A DNA stretch of 64,000 nucleotides from Tepidimonas fonticaldi (GCF_007556755.1 NZ_VJOO01000004.1:62001-126000); one strand, 5' to 3'; counted from the first letter of the stretch, positions 25,572 to 34,349 are shown. Notes: a model not told the origin generated them from the sequence alone. Made by a program: numbers and translations.

Positions 25572-25579
25572 CCGCCGCC

Positions 25580-27565
25580 ATGTCCGCCTCCACCACCGTG
25601 CCGGGCGCTGCGCCCGGCTATGCCGAGAGTTCGATCCGGGTGCTCAAAGGGCTGGAGCCCGTCAAGCAGCGCCCGGGCATGTACACCCGCACCGACAATC
25701 CGCTGCACATCGTGCAGGAGGTGATCGACAACGCCGCCGACGAGGCGCTGGCGGGTTTTGGCCGGCGCATCCGTGTGACGCTGCATGCGGATGGCTCCGT
25801 CAGTGTGGAAGACGACGGGCGCGGCATCCCCCACGGCCTGCACCCCGAGGAAGGGGCGCCGGTGCTGGAGCTGGTGTTCACCCGGCTGCACGCGGGGGGC
25901 AAGTTCGACAAGGGGCAGGGCGGGGCGTACAGCTTTTCGGGCGGGCTGCACGGCGTGGGGGTGAGCGTGACCAATGCGCTGGCCAGCCGGCTGGAGGTGA
26001 CGAGTCACCGCGAAGGGCATGTGGCGCGCCTGGTGTTTGCCGGCGGTGACGTGGTGGAGCCGCTGGTGCGCCGGCCGCTCGAGGCCGGCGAGCGCCGCCA
26101 GGGGACCACGGTGCGCGTCTGGCCCGATGCGCGCTACTTCGATCAGGTCACCCTGCCGCTGGGGGAGCTGACGCATTTGCTGCGCAGCAAGGCGGTGCTG
26201 ATGCCGGGGGTTACCGTGACGCTGGTCAACGAGCGCACGCGCGAGACCCAGACCTGGCAGTACAAGGGCGGCTTGAGCGACTACCTGCAGCAGACGCTGG
26301 CGGCCGATCCGCTGATCCCGCTGTTCGAGGGTGAGGGGTATGCCGAAGCGGGGCATGAGAGCTTTGCCGAGGGAGAGGGTGCGGCCTGGGCGGTGGCCTT
26401 CACCGAGGAGGGGCCGCTGGTGCGCGAGAGCTATGTCAACCTGATCCCCACCCCGGCCGGGGGCACGCACGACAGCGGCCTGCGCGAGGGGCTGTTCCAG
26501 GCCGTGCGCAGCTTCATCGAACTGCACGCCCTGTGTCCCAAGGGCGTGAAGCTGCTGCCCGAGGATGTGTTTGCCCGCGCCAGTTATGTGTTGAGCGCGC
26601 GGGTGCTGGACCCGCAATTCCAGGGCCAGATCAAGGAGCGGCTCAACTCCCGCGATGCGCTGCGGATGGTGGCGGCCTATGTGCGCCCCGCGCTGGAGCT
26701 GTGGTTGCACCAGCACGTCGAGCACGGCAAGCGGTTGGCGGAGCTGGTCATTCGCGCCGCGCAAAGCCGCCAGAAGGCCGCGCAGAAGGTGGAAAAGCGC
26801 AAAGGCTCCGGGGTGGCGGTGCTGCCCGGCAAGCTGACCGACTGCGAAAGCCGCGACCTGTCGCGCAACGAGCTGTTTTTGGTCGAGGGCGACAGCGCCG
26901 GCGGCAGCGCCAAGATGGGGCGCGACAAGGCGTCGCAGGCCGTTCTGCCGCTGCGCGGCAAGCTGCTCAACACCTGGGAGGTGGAGCGCGACCGGCTGTT
27001 TGCCAATGCCGAGATCCATGACATCGCGGTGGCCATCGGGGTCGATCCCCACGGCCCCGACGATGCGGTGGACCTGAGCGGCCTGCGCTACGGCAAGATT
27101 TGCATCCTGAGTGATGCGGACGTGGACGGTTCGCACATCCAGGTGTTGCTGCTGACCCTGTTTTTCCGGCACTTTCCCCGCCTGATCGAGGCGGGACACG
27201 TTTATGTCGCGCGGCCCCCGCTGTACCGGGTGGATGTGCCCGCGCGCGGCAAAAAGCCCGCCAGCAAACACTACGCGCTGGATGAGGGGGAACTGGCGGC
27301 GATCCTGGACAAATGCGCCAAGGAGGGGGTGCCGCGGGAGAAGTGCCAGATCAGCCGCTTCAAAGGCCTGGGCGAAATGAGCGCCGAACAACTCTGGGAC
27401 ACGACGCTCAACCCCGACACGCGCCGCCTGCAGCCCGTGACGTTGGGGGGCCTGGATGCCGCGGCGACCGCGGCGCGCCTGAACCGCTTGATGGGCAAGG
27501 CCGAGGCCGCCGCCCGCCGCGAGCTGATGGAGCAGTGGGGCGATGCGGTGGAGGTGGACGTCTGA
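25580..27565 (+). CDS. parE: DNA topoisomerase IV subunit B
   Basis: 661 residues. GHKL ATPase domain: EVIDNAADEALAGF (Mg/ATP Asn), DDGRGIPHGLHPEEG and GLHGVGVSVTNAL. TOPRIM domain: ELFLVEGDSAGGSAKMGRD and LSDADVDGSHIQVLLLTLFFR. It partners ParC to decatenate daughter chromosomes. It lacks the extra C-terminal insert of GyrB and has the ParE length. The ATG at 25580 is chosen because KGLEPVKQRPGMY follows at the normal distance. parC is on the same strand 7.3 kb downstream. Confidence 0.96.
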   Translation: MSASTTVPGAAPGYAESSIRVLKGLEPVKQRPGMYTRTDNPLHIVQEVIDNAADEALAGFGRRIRVTLHADGSVSVEDDGRGIPHGLHPEEGAPVLELVFTRLHAGGKFDKGQGGAYSFSGGLHGVGVSVTNALASRLEVTSHREGHVARLVFAGGDVVEPLVRRPLEAGERRQGTTVRVWPDARYFDQVTLPLGELTHLLRSKAVLMPGVTVTLVNERTRETQTWQYKGGLSDYLQQTLAADPLIPLFEGEGYAEAGHESFAEGEGAAWAVAFTEEGPLVRESYVNLIPTPAGGTHDSGLREGLFQAVRSFIELHALCPKGVKLLPEDVFARASYVLSARVLDPQFQGQIKERLNSRDALRMVAAYVRPALELWLHQHVEHGKRLAELVIRAAQSRQKAAQKVEKRKGSGVAVLPGKLTDCESRDLSRNELFLVEGDSAGGSAKMGRDKASQAVLPLRGKLLNTWEVERDRLFANAEIHDIAVAIGVDPHGPDDAVDLSGLRYGKICILSDADVDGSHIQVLLLTLFFRHFPRLIEAGHVYVARPPLYRVDVPARGKKPASKHYALDEGELAAILDKCAKEGVPREKCQISRFKGLGEMSAEQLWDTTLNPDTRRLQPVTLGGLDAAATAARLNRLMGKAEAAARRELMEQWGDAVEVDV

Positions 27566-27596
27566 TCCACCCCACCAGCCATCCCAGATCGGACCT

Positions 27597-29099
27597 TCAG
27601 GGATCGCGCCGCAGCAGCACCACGCCGCCGCGCTGGTAGATCACGGTGTGCGGCACATCCGGCAGGCGGTCGAGCCGGGTGAGGGCCCACTCGCCCGGCT
27701 CCGGCAGGCGCTTGGGGGTGATCGACTGGGCATAGACGCTGAAGCTGGGCGCGTCGAAGCGCCACAGCACCGCCGGCGCCTGGGCCTGGTGCGCAAGGCG
27801 GCCCGCGTGGCGCACGGCGCCCTGCAGCACATCGCCAAACCACGGCGCCACCAGGGCGCCGAGCAGCAGGGCCTGCATGGCCGCCAGCGCCTGCAGCCGC
27901 CGCCAGACGGGCCAGCGCCGCTGCAGCGCCACTACGATGCCCGCGATCAAAACCGCCCAGGCCACGGGTGCATACAAGGCGGGGGCCAGATCCCGGGCCA
28001 GCGCGAGCTGGGCGCGGTAGTAGGGGTTGCCGGTGCGCAGCCCGGCTTCGTGCAGCAGGGCGGGCAGGTGCGGCCACAGCGCCAGCAGGGCCACGGGCAC
28101 GATCAACCAGGCGCCACGCAGCGCGGGCAGGCGCAGCGCCAGCAGAATCATCAACGGGGTGGAGCCGTAGAGCACATAGTGTGGTAGCTTGGTTCCGGAC
28201 AGGCTGAAGAACACCAGCACGAATCCACACCACAGCCACAGGTAGCGCGTCAGCGGCGTCTGGACATCGGGTTTGATCTGCCGCAGCACGGCGGGCAGGG
28301 CTGCACTCCACGGCAGCAGCAGCAGCGGCAGGGCGATCAGGTAATACAGCCAACCCCCGCTGTGCCCCTCCAGCGTACCGGTGAAGCGCTGGACGTTGTG
28401 GCGCAGGATGAAGCCGTCCACGAACGCCTGCCCATGGGTCAGCAGCATCGCGGCATACCACGGGGCCGCCACGGCCAGGAGCAGCAGCCAGCCCCGCATG
28501 TCGAATGCGATGCGCCGCCAGGTGGACCCGTCGCGCGTCAGCAGGGTGTATAGGGTGCCTGCTGCGGCGGGGATCAGCACGGCCACCGGCCCCTTGGTCA
28601 GCAGCCCCAGCCCCACCCAGAAATACACCCGCAGCAGATCCGGCCGTTGCCCTCGCTCCAGATAGCGCCACAGATCCAGGCAGGCCAGCGTCAGCCACAG
28701 GTTGAGCAGGGCATCGGCCGTGGCGGCGCGCGCCATGATCCACGGCCCCAGGGCCGTCGCCACGATCCACAGGGCGCGCTCTGCCGCCGCTGCGTCCGCG
28801 CGCTCGCGCACGAAGCGCCAGACCGCCCAGCCCCACCCCATCGCCGCCAGGGCGGACGGCAGACGCAAAGCCCATTCGTGCAGGCCCAGCACCGCGACCG
28901 ACAGCGCCTGGAGCCAATAGATCAGAATCGGTTTGTCGTACCGCGGCACGCCGTTGAGCCAGGCCGACAGCCAGTCGCCGTTGACCAGCATCTCCCGCGT
29001 CGCTTCGGAAAACGCCCCTTCGTCCACATCGAACAATGGCGGCGTGCCCAGCCCAGTGAGCCATGTCGCCAGGGGCACCAGCCAAAGCATCCAGCGCAT
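27597..29099 (-). CDS. ArnT-like glycosyltransferase (GT83/PMT superfamily)
   Basis: 500 residues with about 12 membrane segments, mostly in the first 400. The N-terminal periplasmic loop DVDEGAFSEATREML carries the acidic pair expected for an undecaprenyl-phosphate-sugar-using transferase, and RYDKPILIYWLQ follows. ArnT adds aminoarabinose to lipid A phosphates; other relatives add glucosamine or galactosamine. No arnBCADEF genes are in this window, so the sugar is uncertain. It follows the PAP2 gene by about 8 bases; an ATG at 29090 with AGGA at 9-base spacing is an alternative start. Convergent with parE. Confidence 0.85.
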   Translation of the reverse strand: MRWMLWLVPLATWLTGLGTPPLFDVDEGAFSEATREMLVNGDWLSAWLNGVPRYDKPILIYWLQALSVAVLGLHEWALRLPSALAAMGWGWAVWRFVRERADAAAAERALWIVATALGPWIMARAATADALLNLWLTLACLDLWRYLERGQRPDLLRVYFWVGLGLLTKGPVAVLIPAAAGTLYTLLTRDGSTWRRIAFDMRGWLLLLAVAAPWYAAMLLTHGQAFVDGFILRHNVQRFTGTLEGHSGGWLYYLIALPLLLLPWSAALPAVLRQIKPDVQTPLTRYLWLWCGFVLVFFSLSGTKLPHYVLYGSTPLMILLALRLPALRGAWLIVPVALLALWPHLPALLHEAGLRTGNPYYRAQLALARDLAPALYAPVAWAVLIAGIVVALQRRWPVWRRLQALAAMQALLLGALVAPWFGDVLQGAVRHAGRLAHQAQAPAVLWRFDAPSFSVYAQSITPKRLPEPGEWALTRLDRLPDVPHTVIYQRGGVVLLRRDP

Positions 29100-29107
29100 T
29101 CCTGCGA

Positions 29108-29950
29108 TCACTCCATTTCTCTCAGTCGCCGCAGCGGCACGCCTGTCGAGGCGCGGCGCAGCCAGATCCGCCGCGCCGCCGCGACCAGCGCGACCCCGAC
29201 GACCAAGCCGCCGAGGGCGTGGGCCAGCGGTTCGACGGTGGCGGGCACGGTACGCCACCACAACCCCAGACCGAGCACGCCGGCTGCGCCGATTTCCCAA
29301 CGGCGCAGCGCATCCCCCGGGTGCGGTCCCCAGCGCCCGGCGGCGAGGACGGCCACGGCGGCACAAAGCCACCCCAACAATGCCCCTACGGCAACGTCCA
29401 GAGGCCAATGTGCCCCGACGCCGACCCGCGACAGGCCGATGGCGAACGCCAACGGCAGCGACATCGCCGCGGCCATCCCGCGCTGCGGGGGGCGAGTCGT
29501 CAATATCCAGCAGGCCGCGAGTGTAAAGGCCGTGACCGTGTGTCCCGACGGAAAACTGCCCTGCCTGAGCACGTCGCCGATGATGTGGAGGGCTTCAGGG
29601 GGCAAGACGGCGGCGGGTCGGGGAGCTGCCGCCAGCGCCTTGATGCCATGCAGGGTCAGTGTGGCGGGCGCGATGCTCCACAACAGGGCGGGGGACGCGC
29701 GGCGGTGGCCAGTCGCGATGGCAGCCGCCAGAAACAGCGCCAAGGCGAAATGTGTGTCGCCCAGCCAAGTCAACCACCACCACAGCAGATCCGGGGCGGC
29801 GCGCGTCAACCGCTGCACACCGGCCAACGCATCGACGGGTGGGGTGAGCATCAAACCTGCGATCACGAGCAAGCACAACCCTGGCAGGCGCCAGAACCAG
29901 GCGCTGCGGAACATCGATGCAAAGGAAGAGGCTGTCGGCGGGGTATGCAT
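29108..29950 (-). CDS. PAP2-superfamily membrane phosphatase
   Basis: 280 residues, about six membrane helices. All three acid-phosphatase motifs are intact: KALAAAPRP (KX6RP), GSFPSGHT (PSGH) and SRVGVGAHWPLDV (SRX5HX3D). Such enzymes act at the periplasmic face on undecaprenyl pyrophosphate, phosphatidylglycerol phosphate or lipid A phosphates (LpxE/LpxF/LpxT types). Its place ahead of an ArnT-like transferase and divergent from pmrA-pmrB-eptA points to lipid A or undecaprenyl-phosphate metabolism. The exact substrate cannot be set from sequence. Confidence 0.9.
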   Translation of the reverse strand: MHTPPTASSFASMFRSAWFWRLPGLCLLVIAGLMLTPPVDALAGVQRLTRAAPDLLWWWLTWLGDTHFALALFLAAAIATGHRRASPALLWSIAPATLTLHGIKALAAAPRPAAVLPPEALHIIGDVLRQGSFPSGHTVTAFTLAACWILTTRPPQRGMAAAMSLPLAFAIGLSRVGVGAHWPLDVAVGALLGWLCAAVAVLAAGRWGPHPGDALRRWEIGAAGVLGLGLWWRTVPATVEPLAHALGGLVVGVALVAAARRIWLRRASTGVPLRRLREME

Positions 29951-30081
29951 GGCGAGACATGCAGTCGAAAAGCCGACAGATTGCCGGCACTGCGTGAAAA
30001 TGCGGTGTCGGCGGGCGCGGGTGTGTCGCCAAGGACGGCGCCAGCCCGGCCGGCCGGTCGAACGATTAAACGCCCGCTGGG

Positions 30082-30098
30082 CTTAACGAGGCCTTAAC
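30082..30098 (+). promoter_or_regulatory. PmrA-box-like direct repeat in the pmrA/PAP2 divergent promoter
   Basis: CTTAAC-GAGGC-CTTAAC: two identical hexamers with a 5-base spacer, the layout of the enterobacterial PmrA box (CTTAAT-N5-CTTAAT) with C for the last T. It sits between the divergently read PAP2 gene (start 29950) and the response regulator (start 30171) and could serve both directions. Confidence 0.68.
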
Positions 30099-30170
30099 CC
30101 CCAACGCCCTGGGGACACGCTTCCAGCGTGTCGGTTGGACCGCAGGCCGCGCGAGCAGGAGATTGAAGGA

Positions 30171-30854
30171 TTGCGCATCCTGATCGTCGAAGACGACACC
30201 GCCATTGCCGAGGGCGTGGCCGCGCTGCTGCGCGCGCAGGGGCATGGTTGCGATGTCTGCGCGACCTTGGCCTGCGCCAGCCGTGCGCTGCAGGCGGAGC
30301 CGTTCGACCTGGTGCTGCTGGACCGCGGATTGCCGGACGGTGACGGCATCGATTGGCTGCGCGCGCGGCGCGCGGCCGGGCTGCATGCGCCGGTGCTGGT
30401 GCTGACCGCCCGCGACGCATTGGCCGACCGCGTGGCGGGGCTGGACAGCGGGGCGGATGACTACCTGGTCAAGCCGTTTGCACCGGAGGAGCTGCTGGCG
30501 CGCATGCGCGTGGCGCTGCGCCGCAGCGCCGGGCAGGCCGAGGCGGTGTTGCGCCATGGCGCGCTGCGGGTCGACCCGGCCGCGCGCGCGGTGTGGCGCG
30601 ACGGTCAGCCGGTGGCGCTGCGCGCCAAGGAGTTTGCATTGCTGTGGGCGCTGCTGCGCGCCCGCGGCCGTGTGTTGACGCGCGCGCAGCTCGAGCAGGC
30701 GCTGTACGGCTTCGACGACACGGTGGAGAGCAACGCGCTGGAGGTGTATGTGCACCACCTGCGGCGCAAGCTCGGCGAGGACCTGATCCAGACCGTGCGC
30801 GGGGTCGGCTACACCATCCCGCCTCGGGCGGAGGGGGACGATGGCCACGGCTGA
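30171..30854 (+). CDS. OmpR-family response regulator, PmrA/QseB-like
   Basis: 227 residues from a TTG start at 30171, chosen because AGGAG lies 9 bases upstream and the receiver domain then begins canonically with LRILIVEDD. The receiver (1-115) has the acidic pair, phospho-acceptor D51 (LVLLDRGLPDGDG), and K in LVKPF. The winged-helix DNA-binding domain (about 130-222) ends in VRGVGYTI. It should control envelope genes in response to the adjacent kinase, whose ATG lies 13 bases inside this gene. A direct repeat of PmrA-box type precedes it and a similar one precedes eptA. Confidence 0.92.
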   Translation: MRILIVEDDTAIAEGVAALLRAQGHGCDVCATLACASRALQAEPFDLVLLDRGLPDGDGIDWLRARRAAGLHAPVLVLTARDALADRVAGLDSGADDYLVKPFAPEELLARMRVALRRSAGQAEAVLRHGALRVDPAARAVWRDGQPVALRAKEFALLWALLRARGRVLTRAQLEQALYGFDDTVESNALEVYVHHLRRKLGEDLIQTVRGVGYTIPPRAEGDDGHG

Positions 30855-32193
30855 ACGCGCCCCCCGGCTGGCATGGCGGCTGCTGGCATGGACCTTGGCC
30901 ACGCTGCTGGGGGTGTGGCTGGTGCTCGTGGCCAGCGCCTATCAGACCGCGGTTCATGAGGCGAAGGAGATCAGCGACGGGCAATTGACGGCCGCTGCGC
31001 GCTTGCTGTTGACCGCTCCGGTACAAGGCCCGGTTCCCACAGTGGATGCGGCGGCGCTGCCGGTGCGGGCGGAGCCGCGCTATGCGCCCGAGCTGCATGT
31101 GGTGGTCTGGGAGAGCGGGGCGCTGCGCTGGGATCCGCAAGCCTGGGCAGCGCGGTTGCCGCCGTCGCTGCCCGAGGGCTATCACACGCTGGTGTTGCCG
31201 CTTGCGGGCGAGGTGCGCACGTGGCGCTGGTTCGTCGCCGGGCATGGCGCGCGCCGGGTGGCCGTTGGGTTGGATGTCAGCCGCCATGCGGAGCTGGGGC
31301 GCGACGTGGCCGAGCACCTGGTGCGGCCGGCGGTGGTGTTGCTGCCGCTGGTCGCGCTGCTGCTGGGGTGGGCGATCCGGCGCGGGCTGGCGCCTCTGTC
31401 GGCGCTGGCCGAGGCCCTGCAGCGCTTCGATGCCGATACCGCGCGTGGCCTGCCCCCGGCACAGCGCTACGACGAATTGCAGCGCGTGCAGCGGGCGCTG
31501 CAGGCGCTGGTCGAGCGGCTGCACGCGCTGTGGCAGCGCGAGCGGCGCTTCACCTCCGACGTCGCGCACGAGCTGCGCTCGCCGCTGACGGCACTGGTGT
31601 GGCAGGCGCGGTTGGCGCGGCTGCAGGTGGGCACGCCCGCCGGCGAGGCGGCCCTGCAGACGGTGGAGCGCGAGGCGCTGCGCGCCGGCGAGATCCTGAC
31701 CCAGCTGCTGGCGCTGGCGCGTGCCGACGCCCCGGGCGGCGAGGCCGCGCAGCCGGTGGCGCTGCACGCGCTGGCGCAAGAGGTAGCGCAGGAGTGCGCC
31801 ACGGCGATGGGCGGCGGGCGTACCCCGCCCGAGGTGCAGGGGCCGCCGACCGTCGTCCGCGGCCGGCCGACGCTGCTGCGGCTGGCGCTGCGCAACCTGG
31901 TCGACAACGCGCTGCGCCACACCCCGGCGCAGGCACGGGTGGCGGTGCGCGTCGGCCCGCGCACCGACGGGGCGGTGGCGGTCGAGGTGCTGGACGAGGG
32001 CGGCGGCCGCGGCGAGGCACCCGCCGACCGCGGCGGCCTGGGTCTGGGGTTGACGCTGGTGCAGCGCATCGCCGAGCACGAGGGGGCGCGGCTGGAGCGG
32101 CTGGCAAGTCCTTCGCCGCCGTGGGCCACCGGCTACGCGCTGGTGTGGCCCTCGGCGCCGACCGGACCCGAGACCGGTGCCGCGTCGCGGTGA
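30841..32193 (+). CDS. Sensor histidine kinase, PmrB/QseC-like
   Basis: 450 residues. Two membrane segments (about 16-36 and 160-182) flank a ~120-residue periplasmic sensor. A HAMP-like linker precedes the dimerisation domain with phospho-acceptor H243 (TSDVAHELRSPLTAL). The ATP domain has the N box LRNLVDNALRHTP and G boxes DEGGGRGEAP and GGLGLGLTLVQRIAEHEG. It phosphorylates the upstream regulator, with which it overlaps by 14 bases. Signal unknown; acid, metals or cationic peptides in known PmrB proteins. Confidence 0.92.
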   Translation: MATAERAPRLAWRLLAWTLATLLGVWLVLVASAYQTAVHEAKEISDGQLTAAARLLLTAPVQGPVPTVDAAALPVRAEPRYAPELHVVVWESGALRWDPQAWAARLPPSLPEGYHTLVLPLAGEVRTWRWFVAGHGARRVAVGLDVSRHAELGRDVAEHLVRPAVVLLPLVALLLGWAIRRGLAPLSALAEALQRFDADTARGLPPAQRYDELQRVQRALQALVERLHALWQRERRFTSDVAHELRSPLTALVWQARLARLQVGTPAGEAALQTVEREALRAGEILTQLLALARADAPGGEAAQPVALHALAQEVAQECATAMGGGRTPPEVQGPPTVVRGRPTLLRLALRNLVDNALRHTPAQARVAVRVGPRTDGAVAVEVLDEGGGRGEAPADRGGLGLGLTLVQRIAEHEGARLERLASPSPPWATGYALVWPSAPTGPETGAASR

Positions 32194-32219
32194 CCCCGTC
32201 CGCCGCCGCGGATCGGGGG

Positions 32220-32236
32220 TTTAAGGCTGCGCTAAT
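32220..32236 (+). promoter_or_regulatory. PmrA-box-like repeat upstream of eptA
   Basis: TTTAAG-GCTGC-GCTAAT: two related hexamers with the same 5-base spacer as the site upstream of the regulator, imperfect in the second half. It lies in the 94 bases between the kinase stop and the eptA ATG at 32288, suggesting eptA has its own regulated promoter. Confidence 0.42.
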
Positions 32237-32287
32237 CCTGGGGTGTCATCGTGCGCGGCCATGAGAGGCATCCGCACGGGAATACGA

Positions 32288-33961
32288 ATGGCAGACGGCG
32301 CCGAGGGCTCGACCGCGGCGGACAGCGCGGCCGGCTGGCACCCCTTGGCGGCGCTCGCCCTGCTGGCCGGCTGGCTGGCCACGGTCGGCAACGTGCCGCT
32401 GTGGTCGGCGGTGTGGCCGGTGCAGGGGCCGCTGGGCGCGCGTGGCTGGGCCGTGGCGCTCGCGTGGGCGCTGGTGCTGGCGCTGGTCAACCTGGCGGTG
32501 CTGGCGTGGCTGGCCGTCGGGCCGCTGCGCCGACCGGTGGGGGTGGCGCTGCTGGCGCTGGCGGGGGGGGCGAGCTACTTCATGCTGGCCTACGGCATCG
32601 TCGTCGATGCGTCGATGGCGGCCAACGTGTTCCAGACCGACCTGCGCGAGGCGCGCGACCTGCTGACCCCGGGCCTGCTGGTCGCGCTGGCGCTGGGCGT
32701 GGCGCTGCCGGGATGGCTGTGGTGGCGCCTGCCGGTGCGGCGGTGGCCGGCGCGCCGTGCGGTGCTGGTTCGCGTCGGCGTTGGCGCGGCGGCGCTGGGG
32801 CTGGCCGTCGCCCTGCTGTGGTTGACGTTTCAGGATCTGGCGGCGCTGATGCGCAACGACCGCGCGCTGCGCTACCTGATCAATCCCTACAACAGCGTCT
32901 ACGCCGCGCTGCGCCACGGCGTGGGCCAGCGGGCGCTCGCGTCCGAGCCGCCGCAGCCCATCGGCCTGGACGTACAGCCGCTGCCCGCAGCGGCCCGCGA
33001 GGACGAGGCGCCGCTGGTGGTGTTGGTGGTCGGCGAGACGGCGCGCGCGGCCAACTGGGGCTTGAACGGCTACGCGCGCGACACCACGCCGCGCCTGCGC
33101 GCGCTCATCCAGCAGGGGCAGCCGATCGTGTCGTTCGCCGCCGTCACCTCGTGCGGCACCAACACGCAGACGTCGGTGCCCTGCCTGTTCGCGCCGGGGG
33201 GGCGGGCGCGCTGGAACCCCTCGCGCGCGCAGGAAAACCTGCTCGACCTGCTGCAGCGCGCGGGGCTGGCGGTGACGTGGCTGGACAACCAGTCCGGCTG
33301 CAAGGGCGTGTGCGCGCGCGTGCCGTCGCGCCAGACCGACCATCTGCAGGTCCCGGGCCTGTGCCGTGGCGACGAATGCCACGACGAAATCCTGCTGCGC
33401 GAGCTGCCCGGCGCGCTGCAGGCCTTGCCCGAGCCTGCCCGCCAGGTCGGCACGCTCGCGGTGCTGCATCAGATGGGCAGCCACGGGCCGGCCTACTTCA
33501 AGCGCACGCCGGCGGCGTTCAAACGCTTCCAGCCGGAGTGCACGACGGCGCAGCTGCAGGCGTGCGAGCCGGCGCACATCGTCAACGCCTACGACAACAC
33601 GCTGCTCTACACCGACCATGTGCTGGCGGAGCTGATCGGCTGGCTGGCGCAGCGGCGCGGCCCTACGGCGCTGCTGTACGTCTCCGACCACGGGGAGTCG
33701 CTCGGCGAGGGCGGGCTGTACCTGCACGGCATGCCGTATGCCGTGGCCCCGCGCGAGCAGAAGGATGTTCCGATGCTGCTGTGGGCCAACGGCGGCATGC
33801 AGCGGCGCCTGGGGCTGGATTGGGCCTGCCTGCAGCGGCGCGCGCAGGAGCCGTCCTCCCACGACCATGTGTTCCACACCGTCGCGGGGCTGTTCGGCGT
33901 GCGCAGCGCGGTATTGGACGCCGAGCGCGATCTGCTGGCGGCGTGCCGCCGCGCGGGCTGA
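32288..33961 (+). CDS. eptA: Lipid A phosphoethanolamine transferase EptA
   Basis: 557 residues from the ATG at 32288. Five N-terminal membrane helices (to about residue 180) precede a periplasmic alkaline-phosphatase-fold domain. The nucleophile is T293 in SCGTNTQTSVPC, between cysteines of a conserved disulfide; zinc-site blocks VVGETARAANWGLNGY, the LYTDHVL region and VSDHGESLGEGGLYLHG are present, as are further cysteines (CKGVCAR, LCRGDECHD). It moves phosphoethanolamine from phosphatidylethanolamine to lipid A phosphates, lowering binding of cationic peptides. In-frame starts at 32243 (GTG) and 32261 lack a ribosome site; GGGA precedes 32288. Convergent with dgkA, 7 bases apart. Confidence 0.93.
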   Translation: MADGAEGSTAADSAAGWHPLAALALLAGWLATVGNVPLWSAVWPVQGPLGARGWAVALAWALVLALVNLAVLAWLAVGPLRRPVGVALLALAGGASYFMLAYGIVVDASMAANVFQTDLREARDLLTPGLLVALALGVALPGWLWWRLPVRRWPARRAVLVRVGVGAAALGLAVALLWLTFQDLAALMRNDRALRYLINPYNSVYAALRHGVGQRALASEPPQPIGLDVQPLPAAAREDEAPLVVLVVGETARAANWGLNGYARDTTPRLRALIQQGQPIVSFAAVTSCGTNTQTSVPCLFAPGGRARWNPSRAQENLLDLLQRAGLAVTWLDNQSGCKGVCARVPSRQTDHLQVPGLCRGDECHDEILLRELPGALQALPEPARQVGTLAVLHQMGSHGPAYFKRTPAAFKRFQPECTTAQLQACEPAHIVNAYDNTLLYTDHVLAELIGWLAQRRGPTALLYVSDHGESLGEGGLYLHGMPYAVAPREQKDVPMLLWANGGMQRRLGLDWACLQRRAQEPSSHDHVFHTVAGLFGVRSAVLDAERDLLAACRRAG

Positions 33962-33968
33962 TCGACCG

Positions 33969-34349
33969 TCAGCCGCGCCACCAGGTCCACAGCGCCGCGC
34001 CCCAGACCCCGCCGGCAAACAGCAGGGACAGCAGCACGGCGGCGCTGCCCAGGTCCTTGGCGCGCTTGGACAGGGCATGCCATTCGGGGCCCACGCGGTC
34101 CACGACCGATTCGACCGCGGTGTTGAGCAGCTCCACCACCATGAGCAGCATCACCGAGCCGACGAGCAGGGCGATCTGAACCCAGTCCCGGCCCAGCCAA
34201 AAGGCGGCGGGCACCAGGACTGCGGCCAAGAGCACTTCCTGCCGGAAGGCCGGCTCGTGCCAGCCGGCTTGGAGCCCATCGAGGGAGTGGCCCGCGGCGT
34301 GCCAGAGTCGGGCCACCCCCCGGCGCTTGGGGACAACGGGCGGGGACAT
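33969..34349 (-). CDS. dgkA: Diacylglycerol kinase
   Basis: 126 residues, three membrane helices, matching the ~120-residue DgkA trimer subunit. The active-site block VELLNTAVESVVDRVG and the preceding RQEVLLAAVL are conserved, with SKRAKDLGSAAV following. It phosphorylates diacylglycerol in the inner membrane. Diacylglycerol is what EptA leaves after taking phosphoethanolamine from PE, so being next to eptA makes biochemical sense: DgkA recycles the by-product to phosphatidic acid. Confidence 0.95.
   Translation of the reverse strand: MSPPVVPKRRGVARLWHAAGHSLDGLQAGWHEPAFRQEVLLAAVLVPAAFWLGRDWVQIALLVGSVMLLMVVELLNTAVESVVDRVGPEWHALSKRAKDLGSAAVLLSLLFAGGVWGAALWTWWRG

Larger units (their letters stand above)
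25112..25579. other. 468-bp non-coding region ahead of parE
   Basis: The largest intergenic gap in the window, between the divergent MFS and parE genes. It holds two DnaA-box-like sequences, a 12-bp palindrome (25296-25307, GCGTGATCACGC) and an AT-rich stretch (about 25346-25400, much richer in A/T than the surrounding DNA). GC-rich sequence with short inverted repeats (for example CCCCCCGCGGGG near 25505) continues up to the parE start. No ORF with convincing coding character was seen. Confidence 0.6.
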
